Of a stretch of DNA of 64,000 nt, positions 34,921 to 50,389 are shown in pieces. The notes below the pieces were generated by a model. That model was given only the letters and a program-made list of their open reading frames with translations, made no database searches and was not told the origin of the DNA. The stretch comes from Plectrocnemia conspersa (lineage: Eukaryota > Arthropoda > Insecta > Trichoptera > Polycentropodidae), in contig VTFK01000364.1 of assembly GCA_009617715.1 (NCBI GenBank), forward strand, positions 124,001 through 188,000. The letters are read 5' to 3'. The stretch's first letter is position 1. The number at the start of each line of letters is the position of its first letter. The translations under genes were made by a program, and so were the position numbers.

Positions 34921-36639
34921 TTATTTTTTTTGGTGCACCCTACTGTGTACTTTAAGATTATTTCACGCGTAAAAAATCGCGACGAAAAAACTACAAATTC
35001 TTAAATACCCACAATCACAAAAATAGTATCGTGTCAAATATATTAGATTACTTTAATTTGACTTATATTTTTGAGCTCATGTAATGAGTTGTTAAAGTAT
35101 TATTTAAGGAGGGGGGTTGGGGCGTTTGGGGCACCAAATAAGTCCGTAGTCAATATTGATAAAAAATATATAACTCGTGAAAAATATATAAATACTTTTA
35201 CGAAAGAGGTGACACCAATATGAGAAAGAAGTGAATAGAGATGAAGGTTTCGTAAATTAAACCACCTTCTTAAAAACAGCTGGACCACCTTTTACAGGCG
35301 TAAGAATCCAAATATTATGTTTTTAAATCATTAATCTAATTTCTGCGTGTGATATATAATACAAAAATGGGGTTTAAAGGCCTTAGACAAAAGAAAGGGC
35401 CTTTTTTTTATTAAAAAGAGACACCGCCGTGAGAAAACATTTTGAAAAATTACAACAAAATCGCAAATGTCTTGGGAAAGGATAACATGTACATCCGAGA
35501 TTGCCATTTGGACGATCTGTTTTAAAAAACTACCCAACAGCTACTCTTTTGTAATTGGAAAACAACACCTCAAAACTTTTTCTGACACTTCAACATACAC
35601 TTCGAAGCTCAAGCCATCAGAACTTTAAGAGCTCTTTATATTTGAGTCATTAGGTTTGTACGAACTTCGATCAAGAAGACGCTGACAAACTTAAGCCGTC
35701 GTTTCTCTCTTCGCATCCCCTGGTCCAGTTTGAACCCACTTTGGAGATGCCTAGAGTCTATAATCGAACACCTCTGACACAAAGCTTATATCTGACGAAG
35801 GTAATTATATTTTAGATTAATAACAGAAAACTTTTTGTATTATTATTTTATAGATGATTACACTATTTTACTAACAGTGCTAAAGAAATAAATGCAATAC
35901 ATAAATATAAACTATGTAATAGTTAAACACAACTACTTGATACTATTTAAGCTCATCTTTCTACAGTGGAACTCTGATCATTACATATGACGTATATATT
36001 TTTTATTGATTAAAAAATTTATAGCCGTGCCAGTTTTATATTAATTGCAATAGGGGTGTGATAAAAGATGTTTATTGCATTTCAATATATTTTACAAAAC
36101 AGGATACAACAGGATCAGTGCTTTTAAGGACTCATAGGTTAACTAACTGAAAATATAATTATTTGGGCATGTTAAAAATACACTGATATTTAATTAACTT
36201 AACGAAAATAAGGAATATGTTATGAATTTCACTTATAAAAATTTCATTAAAAGTTTTGAAAAAAATATTTTTTCTTTTAGATGTCAAAGAAATATTAAAA
36301 ATCATGGTTTGTTCATAAATAATGTTGCATACAACAAAGGATTATTATCGCTTCTTAATCTCAACATTTTAAACAGATCTCGCCATTTATAAAAACATGA
36401 GTTAATTTCCATCACATTTTCCAGGTTTATCAGAGCTGTGTTTCTGCAAGATAAGCCTATAACATGTTATTATTGATCGCAGCAGAATATAAATTACGCT
36501 ATTTTTGAACACTGGTACAAATTGCAAAGTGACGTTTATGGATTAAAAGTCATAGTCATGTTACAACGTTAGATTTAGAGTAATGTCGCAAGATACAATA
36601 TTGATACATTGGCGGGAATGGTCTTAATGTTTCGCACAT

Positions 36640-37030
36640 GTCGGCCATGTCCGAAGTGATTGCGCAAATTTTTCGCATTGCGACGTATGCGATGTGTGCG
36701 ATAAGCAACGATGGCAGCGAACAGGCGAGCTAAGGTCAAGAGCCGACGAGGCGTAACACCCACGAGATAAGCCATCCGCCCTCCAGCCCCACTCGGGCGA
36801 ATGGGTGCAGCGGCAGCGGCAGAGAAGATTCGATCGAATTCGGTGAAATCTGGATTGGGGGAGCGCGCTAAGGGGGTCAACTTACTGGTGTGTCCTCGTT
36901 GCCTGGCGACGAAGGGGGTCGTTGGGGGCTTCGCGGCCGACGACGAGGGGTGTACGGGACGGTCGCGCTACGACTGCTAGGGGGAGTCAAACAAACCCCT
37001 CGCGCAGGGTGCAAAAATGCACTACGCATG
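36640..37030 (-). promoter_or_regulatory. hiw: CpG-rich candidate promoter and non-coding first exon of the PHR ligase
   Basis: This about 390-bp block is by far the most CpG-rich stretch outside coding exons and repeats. On the minus strand it contains the strong splice donor CACCA|GTAAGTTG with the exon ending at 36,886, and an upstream GCATGCG that resembles part of an NRF-1 site. It is the nearest such block upstream of the acceptor before the PHR start codon. Short ORFs here are not conserved-looking. Inference only: no transcript evidence. Confidence 0.45.
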
Positions 37031-37432
37031 CGTTACATTTTGTTGCCACTATGCAACATGGAAAAATCGTATAAAACTGTTACGTTATCGTATCGTAAAA
37101 TGCCATAAGATTAATAGCACTAATGATTTTTTTTGTTTATTCAGAAAGAAACTATTATAATATATTGTATTATGGCCGCAAACGCAATTAACGTTAAACA
37201 AGTAAAACGGGATCTATTGGTAACGGCAAGAAGGAAGGAAGACTATCGACCATCACCTTGTTATTAAAATCAATTGTCATATCTGCGAATCATTTAACAG
37301 GTCAAATTCACTTTTAACATGTTATCCGCAATGAAGAAAGAATATAAAATATAGCGGCACTAACCATATTTAAAATAAATACATAGCTATGTACATATAT
37401 CGGACGTTTTCTTTGGGTATAAATTTACTACG

Positions 37433-37468
37433 TGAAAGAAAGAGAGAGAGAGAGAAAGAGAGAGATGA
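37433..37468. repeat. GA-rich microsatellite
   Basis: Interrupted (GA)n run, GAAAGAAAGAGAGAGAGAGA and onward, about 300-450 bp upstream of the candidate PHR promoter. It could act as a GAGA-type element, or be simple sequence. Confidence 0.6.
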
Positions 37469-37469
37469 T

Positions 37470-38316
37470 CAGTTGAAGGTACAATTTTAAGGCTAACATT
37501 TTACATCGTTATCATTCCGTCATTCCGTCAAAATTATTTTACATTAAAAACAGGGCGTGAAGGTTAAAATTAAAATATACAGTGACAATTTTAACCTTTC
37601 AGCCATCTGATGTAATAAATCATATAGGAAGATAACGTCTGGTATGTCGATTCAGAGGTGCATTAAAATTTATTAATATATGGCGATTGCCGTTTCTTAC
37701 TTTTTGTTTTTATTACTGACATTTAAGTATTATATAATACTTTTAACTATATTCTTTATTTAGCTGTATAATTTACCCTTACAAAGGTATTAGATTGTCC
37801 GGTAATTTGTTATCTGAAAAATTTTAATAAATGTTTTTTACTCAATAATTTTGATCTAATTTTTTAAACTCCTATAACTATATCTAGGTATATGAATTAG
37901 TTTAGGTTTCATGTAAATTTTATTTAATATCGCAAGAGTTTTTTTAAGGTTTGAGGCTAAAGGGAAATAGTTGAGCGTATTTTATTGCGCCTCTACTCAT
38001 ACAAACGATATTTTAATGCTTGATAATGGGTGGTTACCGTTTCGAAACGGATTGTGCTATATAGGTGTCTGTGAAATATTATCAATTGTAGACCCTTTTC
38101 TTTTGTGGTAACGAAATTTCTCTCCTGTTGTGTTCATATGTGATCTAAACTTTTGAAACGAGTGGATGTAGTGTGGGATATCTCTCTTTTCGTTGTTCAA
38201 GTGGTCATTATGGTGAGCTTTAAACTTATTTATTAATAAATTTGTTTAATTCACTTGTCTTACGATTTTAAAATTAAAATCCATATACACAATTGTGTCC
38301 ATGCCATACAGACACG
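37470..38316. other. Intergenic spacer between PHR ligase 5' end and translocase 3' end
   Basis: AT-rich; no coding or RNA gene seen. Both neighbours are on the minus strand. Confidence 0.5.
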
Positions 38317-38755
38317 TTTATTTATTTACGTTTCACAATTAATTTTAACGATACAACAACAACAACAACAACAATAACAAATAACAATATTATTCAAGTT
38401 TAATAATAACCGCGAGTCTTAACGAATGTGTTGTATACAATAATTTGTATTTGGTCGTATTTTTTTAATTTATATCTTGTGACCGTTTTAGATTTTTTCA
38501 AGTTGGCACCAATGATTCTCGTTTTGTTCGACGCCGGCGGCGCCAACTTATCGCGTCATTTCGATATGTAACTATAAATAAATAATAACAACAACTCTAC
38601 GTCGTGAACTCAAAATTTACCCGTCACGAGTTCGTAATATAATTAATTTAATTTGTATTCCTACTACGGCGGGCGGTGGCCAGCGTGACGTGACTTTCCG
38701 TGTGACGTCACGCTTGCGATACTGTTGGTTGGTTCTCTTGGTGGTGGATAGGTGC
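38317..38755 (-). terminator. ANT: Translocase 3'UTR with candidate poly(A) signals
   Basis: Going downstream of the stop codon on the minus strand, the first AATAAA hexamers (TTTATT on the plus strand) are at 38,321-38,326 and 38,317-38,322. They give a 3'UTR of roughly 430 nt. An (ACA)n run lies at 38,353-38,375. Confidence 0.4.
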
Positions 38756-43421
<4,666 letters not shown>

Positions 43422-43700
43422 GGCTGTTTGGTTGGAGTTACAGGAATGGTATGGACAAAGAGGACCGGGCGGCGAGCTGCTGTGCTGGCTACTGACGCTT
43501 GCGGGCCTGTGCTCTAGACTGTAGTCTTTCCCCTACCCTTCGGTCCAGGGCCGCATCTATTCCTGGTGCACTGGGTACGTCACGCGAGTGCGGCGTAGCT
43601 GCCAACCTTTGGGCGGGCGCGGGCGGCCCAATGTCGCGGGTTGCGAAATCTCGACGCATAATTAGGACAATGCGAGATTCTAACTTGCTAAAAAAAATAT
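43422..43700 (-). promoter_or_regulatory. ANT: CpG-rich promoter/5'UTR of the translocase
   Basis: A CpG-rich block of about 240 bp lies directly upstream of the start codon. Further out on the minus strand is TCTATATTTTTTTTAG near 43,690, which could be a TATA-like element. Short ORFs in this block on both strands are composition artefacts. Confidence 0.55.
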
Positions 43701-43800
43701 AGACTATCGACATATTATGTGAAGAACCAAGGCAAGAACACGTTCATTGATAACGAGAATTAATAGTGCATAAATTTGTAAAAGGAACATTTCAGATCAT

Positions 43801-44700
43801 GTCTAGGGATTGCAATAATACCAGAATTTTCAATATTGGTATTACCGGTATTAACATTATTACCGGTATTGAGTACCACTCGCATGATTCACTATGTTTA
43901 TTAATTAACAAAACCACAGCATTGTTTCGATATATTTTAATTAAAACACACACTAATTATAAAAAAAAATTTGAAAACTTGGGCGCCAAATTTTTGACAA
44001 AATATCGTCTTTGATCGACCGCTTCCGGTTGCCTCCTAATTTTTTATACCGGGAGCCAGAACACCCATCGCTAATTTATTCCAATAAAAAAATTATTTTT
44101 TTGTCAGTTCTGATTATCCGAAAGGGGTGCGTAAAAAATTGTAAATCTGTTTGTTTAAATTGCGACATAATTAAATGATTGTGATATTTTTGTGTTTGAG
44201 ATGTAATTTATTTATATTGTTTTATTTTAATAATATATTTCAATAAAAAAATAAAGTTCTAGTAATAAATAATTAAATTAATATAATATAAAAATAAATA
44301 ATTTATATTTTATTAAATTAATACAACACTACTTATATTATAAATATATAATAAGCTTCTAAATTTAATTCTAACAAAATATAATTTATTTCATTCTAGC
44401 TGTCGGTCAAAAAAATTTCTCTAATAACTATAACTTTAAATTGCCAACGTTCGCCATAATTTAAGTACATATTTTTTCTGTATAGAGAAGCTAATACAAA
44501 TCCATATTATTTATATTATATTTTAAATCCCGTATAAACTAAACATATTTTAAAAAATATTTTTTTAGAATTTGATGATTTTTATACATATTTTGATAAG
44601 TGTTTTACAATTTTAATCGTTAAAATCAATTAAGCGCGCCCAAAACCGGGGATTTCCCTTTTAAATTTGCTTACACGTGACAGTTCTTGTCATCTGTGCA
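43801..44700. other. AT-rich intergenic DNA with a CCGGTATT-rich repeat fragment
   Basis: 43,804-43,870 belongs to the repeat family shared with 29,222 and 49,990. 44,030-44,075 (ATACCGGGAGCC ... CCCATCGCTA) might be its opposite end, but no target duplication matches. The rest is very AT-rich with no gene. Confidence 0.35.
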
Positions 44701-44751
44701 ATTAAATAAACGGTGAAATTTTTTATTTTTTTATTTTTTAGATTAAATTAA

Positions 44752-44794
44752 GACCACCGTGGTCTAACAGGTTACCCCAATGCGCCACGATGGT
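44752..44794. repeat. Inverted repeat with tRNA A-box-like core at the LINE breakpoint
   Basis: GACCACCGTGG and CCACGATGGTC form an 11-bp arm with one mismatch around TCTAACAGGTTACCCC. The string TGGTCTAACAGGTTACC fits a tRNA A box. It lies exactly at the truncated edge of the LINE ORF. Confidence 0.55.
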
Positions 44795-45942
44795 CGAAAG
44801 CAAATTATAAATCTATAAAACAAACGAAACCCGTGCTGTTGGTCTAATAAAACTTGCTGAAAGTGATTGTAGAGATATTTATGAATAATTATTTCAAATA
44901 ATTTAGCAGGAGCTGACAACACTGCTACTGGTCTATAATTCTTTATATATAATTTGTCACCCTTTTTTTTATGAATAGGGGTGACTTTTATGCATTTCCA
45001 TAGATCAGGAAATGATGATGTTTTGAGAATCAGATCATAAATACATTTTAGAGGAGCAGCGAGACTGACTTCGCAACCCTTCAAAATAAAATCGGGAATT
45101 AAATCAGGTCCAGAAGAACGCCCTGTCTTTAATTTATTAAATCCGTATTTAAGATCTGAGTGCTCAGTTTCTTTGATGGTCAGTACTGAAGACCAAGAAC
45201 ATGAAGTAGGAAGCGACTGAGCAGAAGTCGAAAAATATTCCTCGAAAACAGAACGAAAATATTGCGCAAAACCGTCAGCAATATTTTGTGAACCATCCAA
45301 TGTTTTATCGTCGAGGTTCATCACTTTCGACGTCGACTGAGTAGCGCGTTTAGTGCTAATGAATTTCCAGAACGCTTTGGGATCATTAATAATTTGTTTT
45401 TGGCAATTTTTGTAATGATTGCGATGACAGGAAATTATTAAACACTTAACGCGTGCTCTTAATGAACGAAATTCCTCGAGAGCAGATGGATGTCCCGATC
45501 TCTTCCATAACTTATGAAAGGCGTGCTTTCTTTTTAGCAATGAGATGACCTCATGAGAAAACCATCTAGGATATGACACGTTAAGCACTTGAGGGCGCTT
45601 TCGAATAAAGAGCTGGTCGAATGCACTATAAAGAACCTCATAGAAGGCCTCCAGGGAAGATTTAACATCAACGCACCCGCCAACTCGGCTCCAGTCCATA
45701 CCTAAAAGTAAATTATTTAATAAACCAAAATCTACACAATTACCAAACGACCATCCGAAATCATTCCGATCGCTCACGCATTCCAACTCATTCGTAGTTA
45801 TGCCATTTTTATTTATATTTAATTTTATCATTAGCGCCAGGTGATAATTATCTTCCGACACCAATACGAATGTTATATAATAGTTATATAATGTTATAAT
45901 CACAGCGTTTTTCTTACAAAGTGTTAATTGAAGATGATTCAA
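44764..45942 (-). pseudogene. Jockey-like LINE ORF2: endonuclease C-terminus and reverse transcriptase N-terminus
   Basis: This 392-codon open frame is the longest in the right half. Residues about 60-200 match the linker between endonuclease and RT (LNVSYPRWFSHEVISLLKRK, ARVKCLIISCHRNHYKNCQK, DPKAFWKFISTKR). Then comes the RT fingers: LKTGRSSGPDLIPDFILKG, KVTPIHKKKGDK, NYRPVAVLSAPAKLFEIII and LLDQQHGFR. It stops just after motif 3, before the YADD palm motif. The first about 50 residues look like a frameshifted or unrelated extension. The endonuclease N-terminus and the RT C-terminus are both missing, so this is not a simple 5' truncation. The frame has few lesions, implying a fairly young copy. 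Confidence 0.85.
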
Positions 45943-45959
45943 AGTGATGTAGCATTTGG

Positions 45960-46860
45960 AATTATAGAAAATATAAGCAAAACCATAAATTATGAGTGTG
46001 CCAGTAAGTATGTATTTGGTTATATGAATAATATATCATGGTTATTCTAACAAAATTACTATTGACTTTCTAGGATCAAATATTAAAAGACAAACAGCGG
46101 TGATTTGGCAATTAAGGGTATACTTACCAAAGTTAATTAAACATGTTACAATGCTAGTAATAATTAAAAATCTCGTATTAGTGTAAACAAAAAGTTACAT
46201 TTTACCCACTATATAGTATCGTTTACAGTTAATTTTCAGAAGCAATGGTAGATCTGATAACATTTACGTATGGCAAACAATTAATATATTATATATTGCG
46301 ACAATTTTGAAAAATATGAAGAGATGCCAATTTACGTGTTTAAGCTTCTACAGTAACTTCTTTCAGAAGCAATGATGAAATAATTTGATGACAAGGTAGA
46401 ATTGGTATATATAAACAAAGAGTGAATCTTCTCAAGTATTATCTTTTTATAAAGAACATACTACATAAGTTTGATGTAACTGAATATCTTGAACTTGTCT
46501 ATTCCGAAAGAGGAATGATGGCACAGAACAAAAACTGAATAAAAACCATGACGTATACATATTTTGCCACATCGGAATTAAAAATAACCCACTCTTAGAT
46601 ATTTTGGCTATCGATTATTCCAGGTATGCCATCACATATTTATAATCATTGTAAAATGTCGTTTATTAGATAAAATTTAAGAAAATACACTTTTATTAAG
46701 CTGTCCGTTAGCTGATATATATAGCGTTCTCACTGCGACAGCGCCGATTTGATCGACATTACCTTTTAATCCTCATGCATACTAAGGATTATTTTCAATT
46801 CTTAAAATCTAACGTATATGTGCATTAAATCGGAAGCAATGATAATGTTTATGTAATATA
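45960..46860. other. AT-rich intergenic DNA
   Basis: No coding, RNA or terminal-repeat signal seen. Confidence 0.5.
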
Positions 46861-46864
46861 AAAG

Positions 46865-47235
46865 GAAAAACTCACTTTCGGCCTAGGAGCCCGGTGACGG
46901 GAATGAAGATTTCATTACGATGATTGTTTTATAATTGTATATCTAATTTAATCAACGTATTCTTCTTATCTTAAGCACATTATGTATATATTTAATTTTC
47001 ATAGTTATAACACATCTAGTTAATTTGCAATCGATTATTTATAATAAGAAAAACTCACTTTTCGGCCGTGAAGCCCGGCGATGGGAATTCAAAATTTGAA
47101 GATTTCATTACGAAGATTGTTTTATGATTGTTTATCAAGTTTAATCAATGTATTCTTCTAATCCTCAACACATTAAGTATATATTTAATTTTCATAGTTA
47201 TAACACACCTAGTTAATTTGCAATCCAATTATTTA
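46865..47235. repeat. Tandem duplication, two units of about 183 bp
   Basis: Both units start AAAAACTCACTTT followed by CGGCC, contain GGGAAT and GAAGATTTCATTACGA, and end TAGTTAATTTGCAATC. The second has a small insertion. Confidence 0.85.
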
Positions 47236-47239
47236 TATT

Positions 47240-48880
47240 CAGTCAAATGACGATCTAATGAAAATTATTGTCGCGTAACAAAATTTTATTATTAAATAAT
47301 AATTATTTAAAACTGTTGTCACGGTACTGTCGGCCATCTTGTTTTATATGTGAATGCTTATTTTTCATTGGTCGAAACAACAGAACGCATTACCGGTGCC
47401 TCGGAAAGCAATGAAGCAAATTCAATTTTTATTTTTAATATTATTTATTATTATAATTAAATATATTTCCTTTGTTTATGTGTATTATTATACATCGTTT
47501 ATACAAAGCGATACGATTTTCAGAGTAGAGAATTTAATGGAGAATGTTTAATTTTTAGTTATGCGCGTCCGGAAGCGACGGCTTAGAACAATTATATGTA
47601 AGATAAAATATAGAAATTTTATATTTATTGATCATTAAATTAAATAATTAAAAATATTCAATAAAAAGGGCTTGTACTTGAGTCAACGCTTATTAACAAT
47701 TCTACGGACTACAAAGGGTTAACGTTAAAATTAAAAAAAAACGTTATGTAAATTTAAAAAACTGAATCTGAATGAAAAAAAAAACAATATTGTTTAAAAA
47801 TAAAAACTTCAATTTTATAATGTTAAAACTATCAATGACACAGCAAAAACTAATTTAGAAAAGTGTAAGATGCTAGGTTTTTAGATTTTTAACATAAAAA
47901 ACATATAATTACACTGGTAATAATATACGCTGGCATGCCAGTGACCCTCCAGTCAACTTACAACTGGCAGCGTGTAAACCAGCTCTTAGGATTGCTTCCT
48001 TATAAAACGCCTGCCCTCAATAATCAACTGTACATCTATTTTTTTTAAGAGAATATCTTTAAAACATTATATAAATTCAAATAAAAAAAAAGTGTGTACA
48101 ATCAAATTTAACTAAGTTAACGATAACTTGACCGTGGGCTAAATATTTTTTCTCTGCATACCTAATCACGTGCGCTATAGTTGTCATCCAAAAAAATATT
48201 ATCATCAGGAGAGATATTTGCATCGAACTAGCAAGGTCTAAGTATAACATTTATACAATTACAATACCAAGTACGTCTATATTATAATTCATTTATATAA
48301 TTAGTACGTGTTAATGAAACAATATGATTGTATACTAACGAATGATGCGCTTTATGTAAGTACGAAAATCGTTATGTAACAATAATGAAAATGTTTATCT
48401 AAAATGCAGCATTACATTTTCAATTGTGCTGCAATCTTGCGGCGGTGTTCGCAAAAGTTACTCGATTTTACCAAAGAGCATCTAACAAAAATAAAACGCA
48501 CTGTTAAGCCAATGTCACGACCTAAATATGCTAAACGGTGTCTGAAGGAAACTGCGGAAAATGATTGTTTACGTAAATATTATGTTATACTATGTTATAT
48601 AGTCTCACAACCTAATAATATTTAGATTAAAATAAGTACATTAGGTATAATTATATTAATTATGAATAATAAGTGTGCCGTCACTTATAACAAGACATTC
48701 TAATTTCTCGATGTTTTTCATTTATCGAAAAATAAAAATTCTCATTTTCACAAATATATATTTTTTTATTTTTAAAATTTTGATAAATAAAAAAAATATT
48801 TGTAATATATAGTGTGTGATTAAAATAATACAGTTAATTATTGTAGATATATTTTTATTATTGATGATCTTGTCTTTCAT
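47240..48880. other. AT-rich intergenic DNA
   Basis: A 73-codon plus-strand frame at 48,404-48,625 (MQHYIFNCAAILRRCSQKLL...) is not recognised and has no splice or family support. A C-rich island at 47,925-48,000 is unexplained. Confidence 0.35.
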
Positions 48881-48930
48881 CGCGATTAAAACTTACTTTT
48901 CTATATTTTCGCTGTAATGCTTCAGCTATG

Positions 48931-48972
48931 GTCACGAATTTTCCGTAACTGCATTTATGGAAAATTCGTGAC
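48931..48972. repeat. 14-bp perfect inverted repeat
   Basis: GTCACGAATTTTCC at 48,931-48,944 pairs with GGAAAATTCGTGAC at 48,959-48,972. It sits just beyond a LINE RT fragment. Confidence 0.85.
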
Positions 48973-48979
48973 CGCTAGC

Positions 48980-49335
48980 GGAAGTGCTATTGAAACACAA
49001 AAATACTGCTTCAATGATATTGTACACATCCTTGGCCACTAACCAATCATTTATCACTACTTGCAATGTAGTCTCCGTAGAATATTTCTTTCTGAAGCCA
49101 GTTTTTTTTGTGTAATACTATAAATTTGTTTAGTGCTTGCTTTAATAAGCATTTTGTATAAATAACGTATTAAATTTATTGGTTATAGAACAAATGTGAT
49201 AACATTAATTTTAGGTTAAAGCATTTAGGAGAAGGTCGCTTTTCAGGAAACACCAGTGAGTGATTAATAGAAGCAATGTCAATGCACTCAAGATAAACTT
49301 GCGCCAATTATTTGCAGAAAACATTTCATAATCTT
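48980..49335 (-). pseudogene. LINE reverse transcriptase fragment
   Basis: The minus strand reads GFRKKYSTETTLQVVINDWL then VAKDVYNIIEAVFLCFNSTS: RT motif 3 (GFRxxxSTE) and the approach to motif A (AVFLDxxKAFD). A degraded CIDIASINHSL...PEK stretch lies upstream. Frames are broken. It could be another piece of the same kind of element as 44,764-45,942, which stops at the GFR motif where this one starts. Confidence 0.7.
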
Positions 49336-49989
49336 GGATCGAGTCCAAGTTTTTTATTACTGTATATATACATTGTTACACTATTTAAAAAGTTCTATAA
49401 CGTGGAGATTCCTTACTAAAAGTATTTGTATTAAATATTGAAACATTAAAACCATGAAATTTATTTTTTAATCAATGCTCTTTACAATTATAAATGACCT
49501 TATGACGTACGTATGGATGATAAGACTGAATTTAATAATTTTAATTTATAATATTTCACTATACTCTCACTTATCATGTTCTCCTGGTATTGTAATTGGT
49601 CTTTGCTCAAATATAATGTTATACACACATACACTTAAGTTTATCAAAGTACACAATGAACGTCTTTTAAAGATTAACTATATAGATATGTATAATATAT
49701 GTTAAAGCTTTCTATTTTTTTTAAATCTACCAGGAAAACATATATACAGCTGTGTGTAAATTAAAATTTAATTAAATATATTATTGTTTATCAACTATAA
49801 TATTCACCTCTATGACCAGGCGTATCGATTTTTCAGTACATGTTTTGTTTACGTATTACAAGCCTGGAATATATTTAATTTTCAAACTAAAAATGGTGAT
49901 AGCTTTTATCAGAAGTTTACATTAGCCTTAAAACCTTAAAGTTTACATGAGCTTATTCATTTTTTATAACTAGAATCGTTTCGTGTTCA

Positions 49990-50050
49990 GTAGTACCGAT
50001 ACCAGTATTGGGTCAAAAATGGACATTCGGTATTACCGGTATTACAAAAT
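49990..50050. repeat. CCGGTATT-rich repeat fragment
   Basis: Contains CCAGTATTGGGTCAAAAATG then CGGTATTACCGGTATTAC, shared with 29,222-29,290 and 43,804-43,870. Confidence 0.45.
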
Positions 50051-50389
50051 GAAATAACGGCAGTGCGGAGAATATTTTTTATTTATTTTTAAATTCTTAC
50101 ATATTATTTGTTGAAAATGATTTCTTCATGGCTAAGAATTATGAAAACGATGAAGAAAAAGCGTAGAAAAAAATTATGCCAGATACGAGAAGCTGGTCCA
50201 GTTTGTATATTTATTTTTTATTATTTTATGATTTTTACCTCTAAATAGAGTTATTCTACTTTCGTTTTATATAAAAAATAACATTTTATTAAACATTTAG
50301 TATTCAATAATAATAATGTAGATAATAGATATTAATTAAAAAATATATACTACAGCTGATTTAGCTGTAGCCGAGCAAATACCACTTTA

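Larger units (their letters stand above)
32914..36885 (-). other. hiw: Putative long first intron of the PHR ligase gene
   Basis: Between the acceptor at 32,914 and the candidate donor at 36,885 there is no host coding sequence I can support. Contents are the tandem duplication, hairpin and LINE remnant listed separately, otherwise AT-rich DNA. The intron depends on the inferred first exon. Confidence 0.4.

Noticed and set aside
36575..37108. ORFs of 101 and 72 codons in the CpG-rich block
   Set aside because: Composition-driven (Ala/Arg/Gly), no family features; the block is better read as promoter and non-coding exon.
43489..43713. ORFs on both strands upstream of the translocase start
   Set aside because: GC-rich low-complexity translations; the translocase start is fixed by conservation of its N-terminus.
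43804..44080. Possible complete CCGGTATT-type hAT element
   Set aside because: The candidate ends match poorly and the flanking octamers (ATCATGTC versus ATTTATTC) do not agree.
48404..48625. 73-codon plus-strand ORF
   Set aside because: No recognisable family, no splice or promoter context, isolated in AT-rich repeat-laden DNA.
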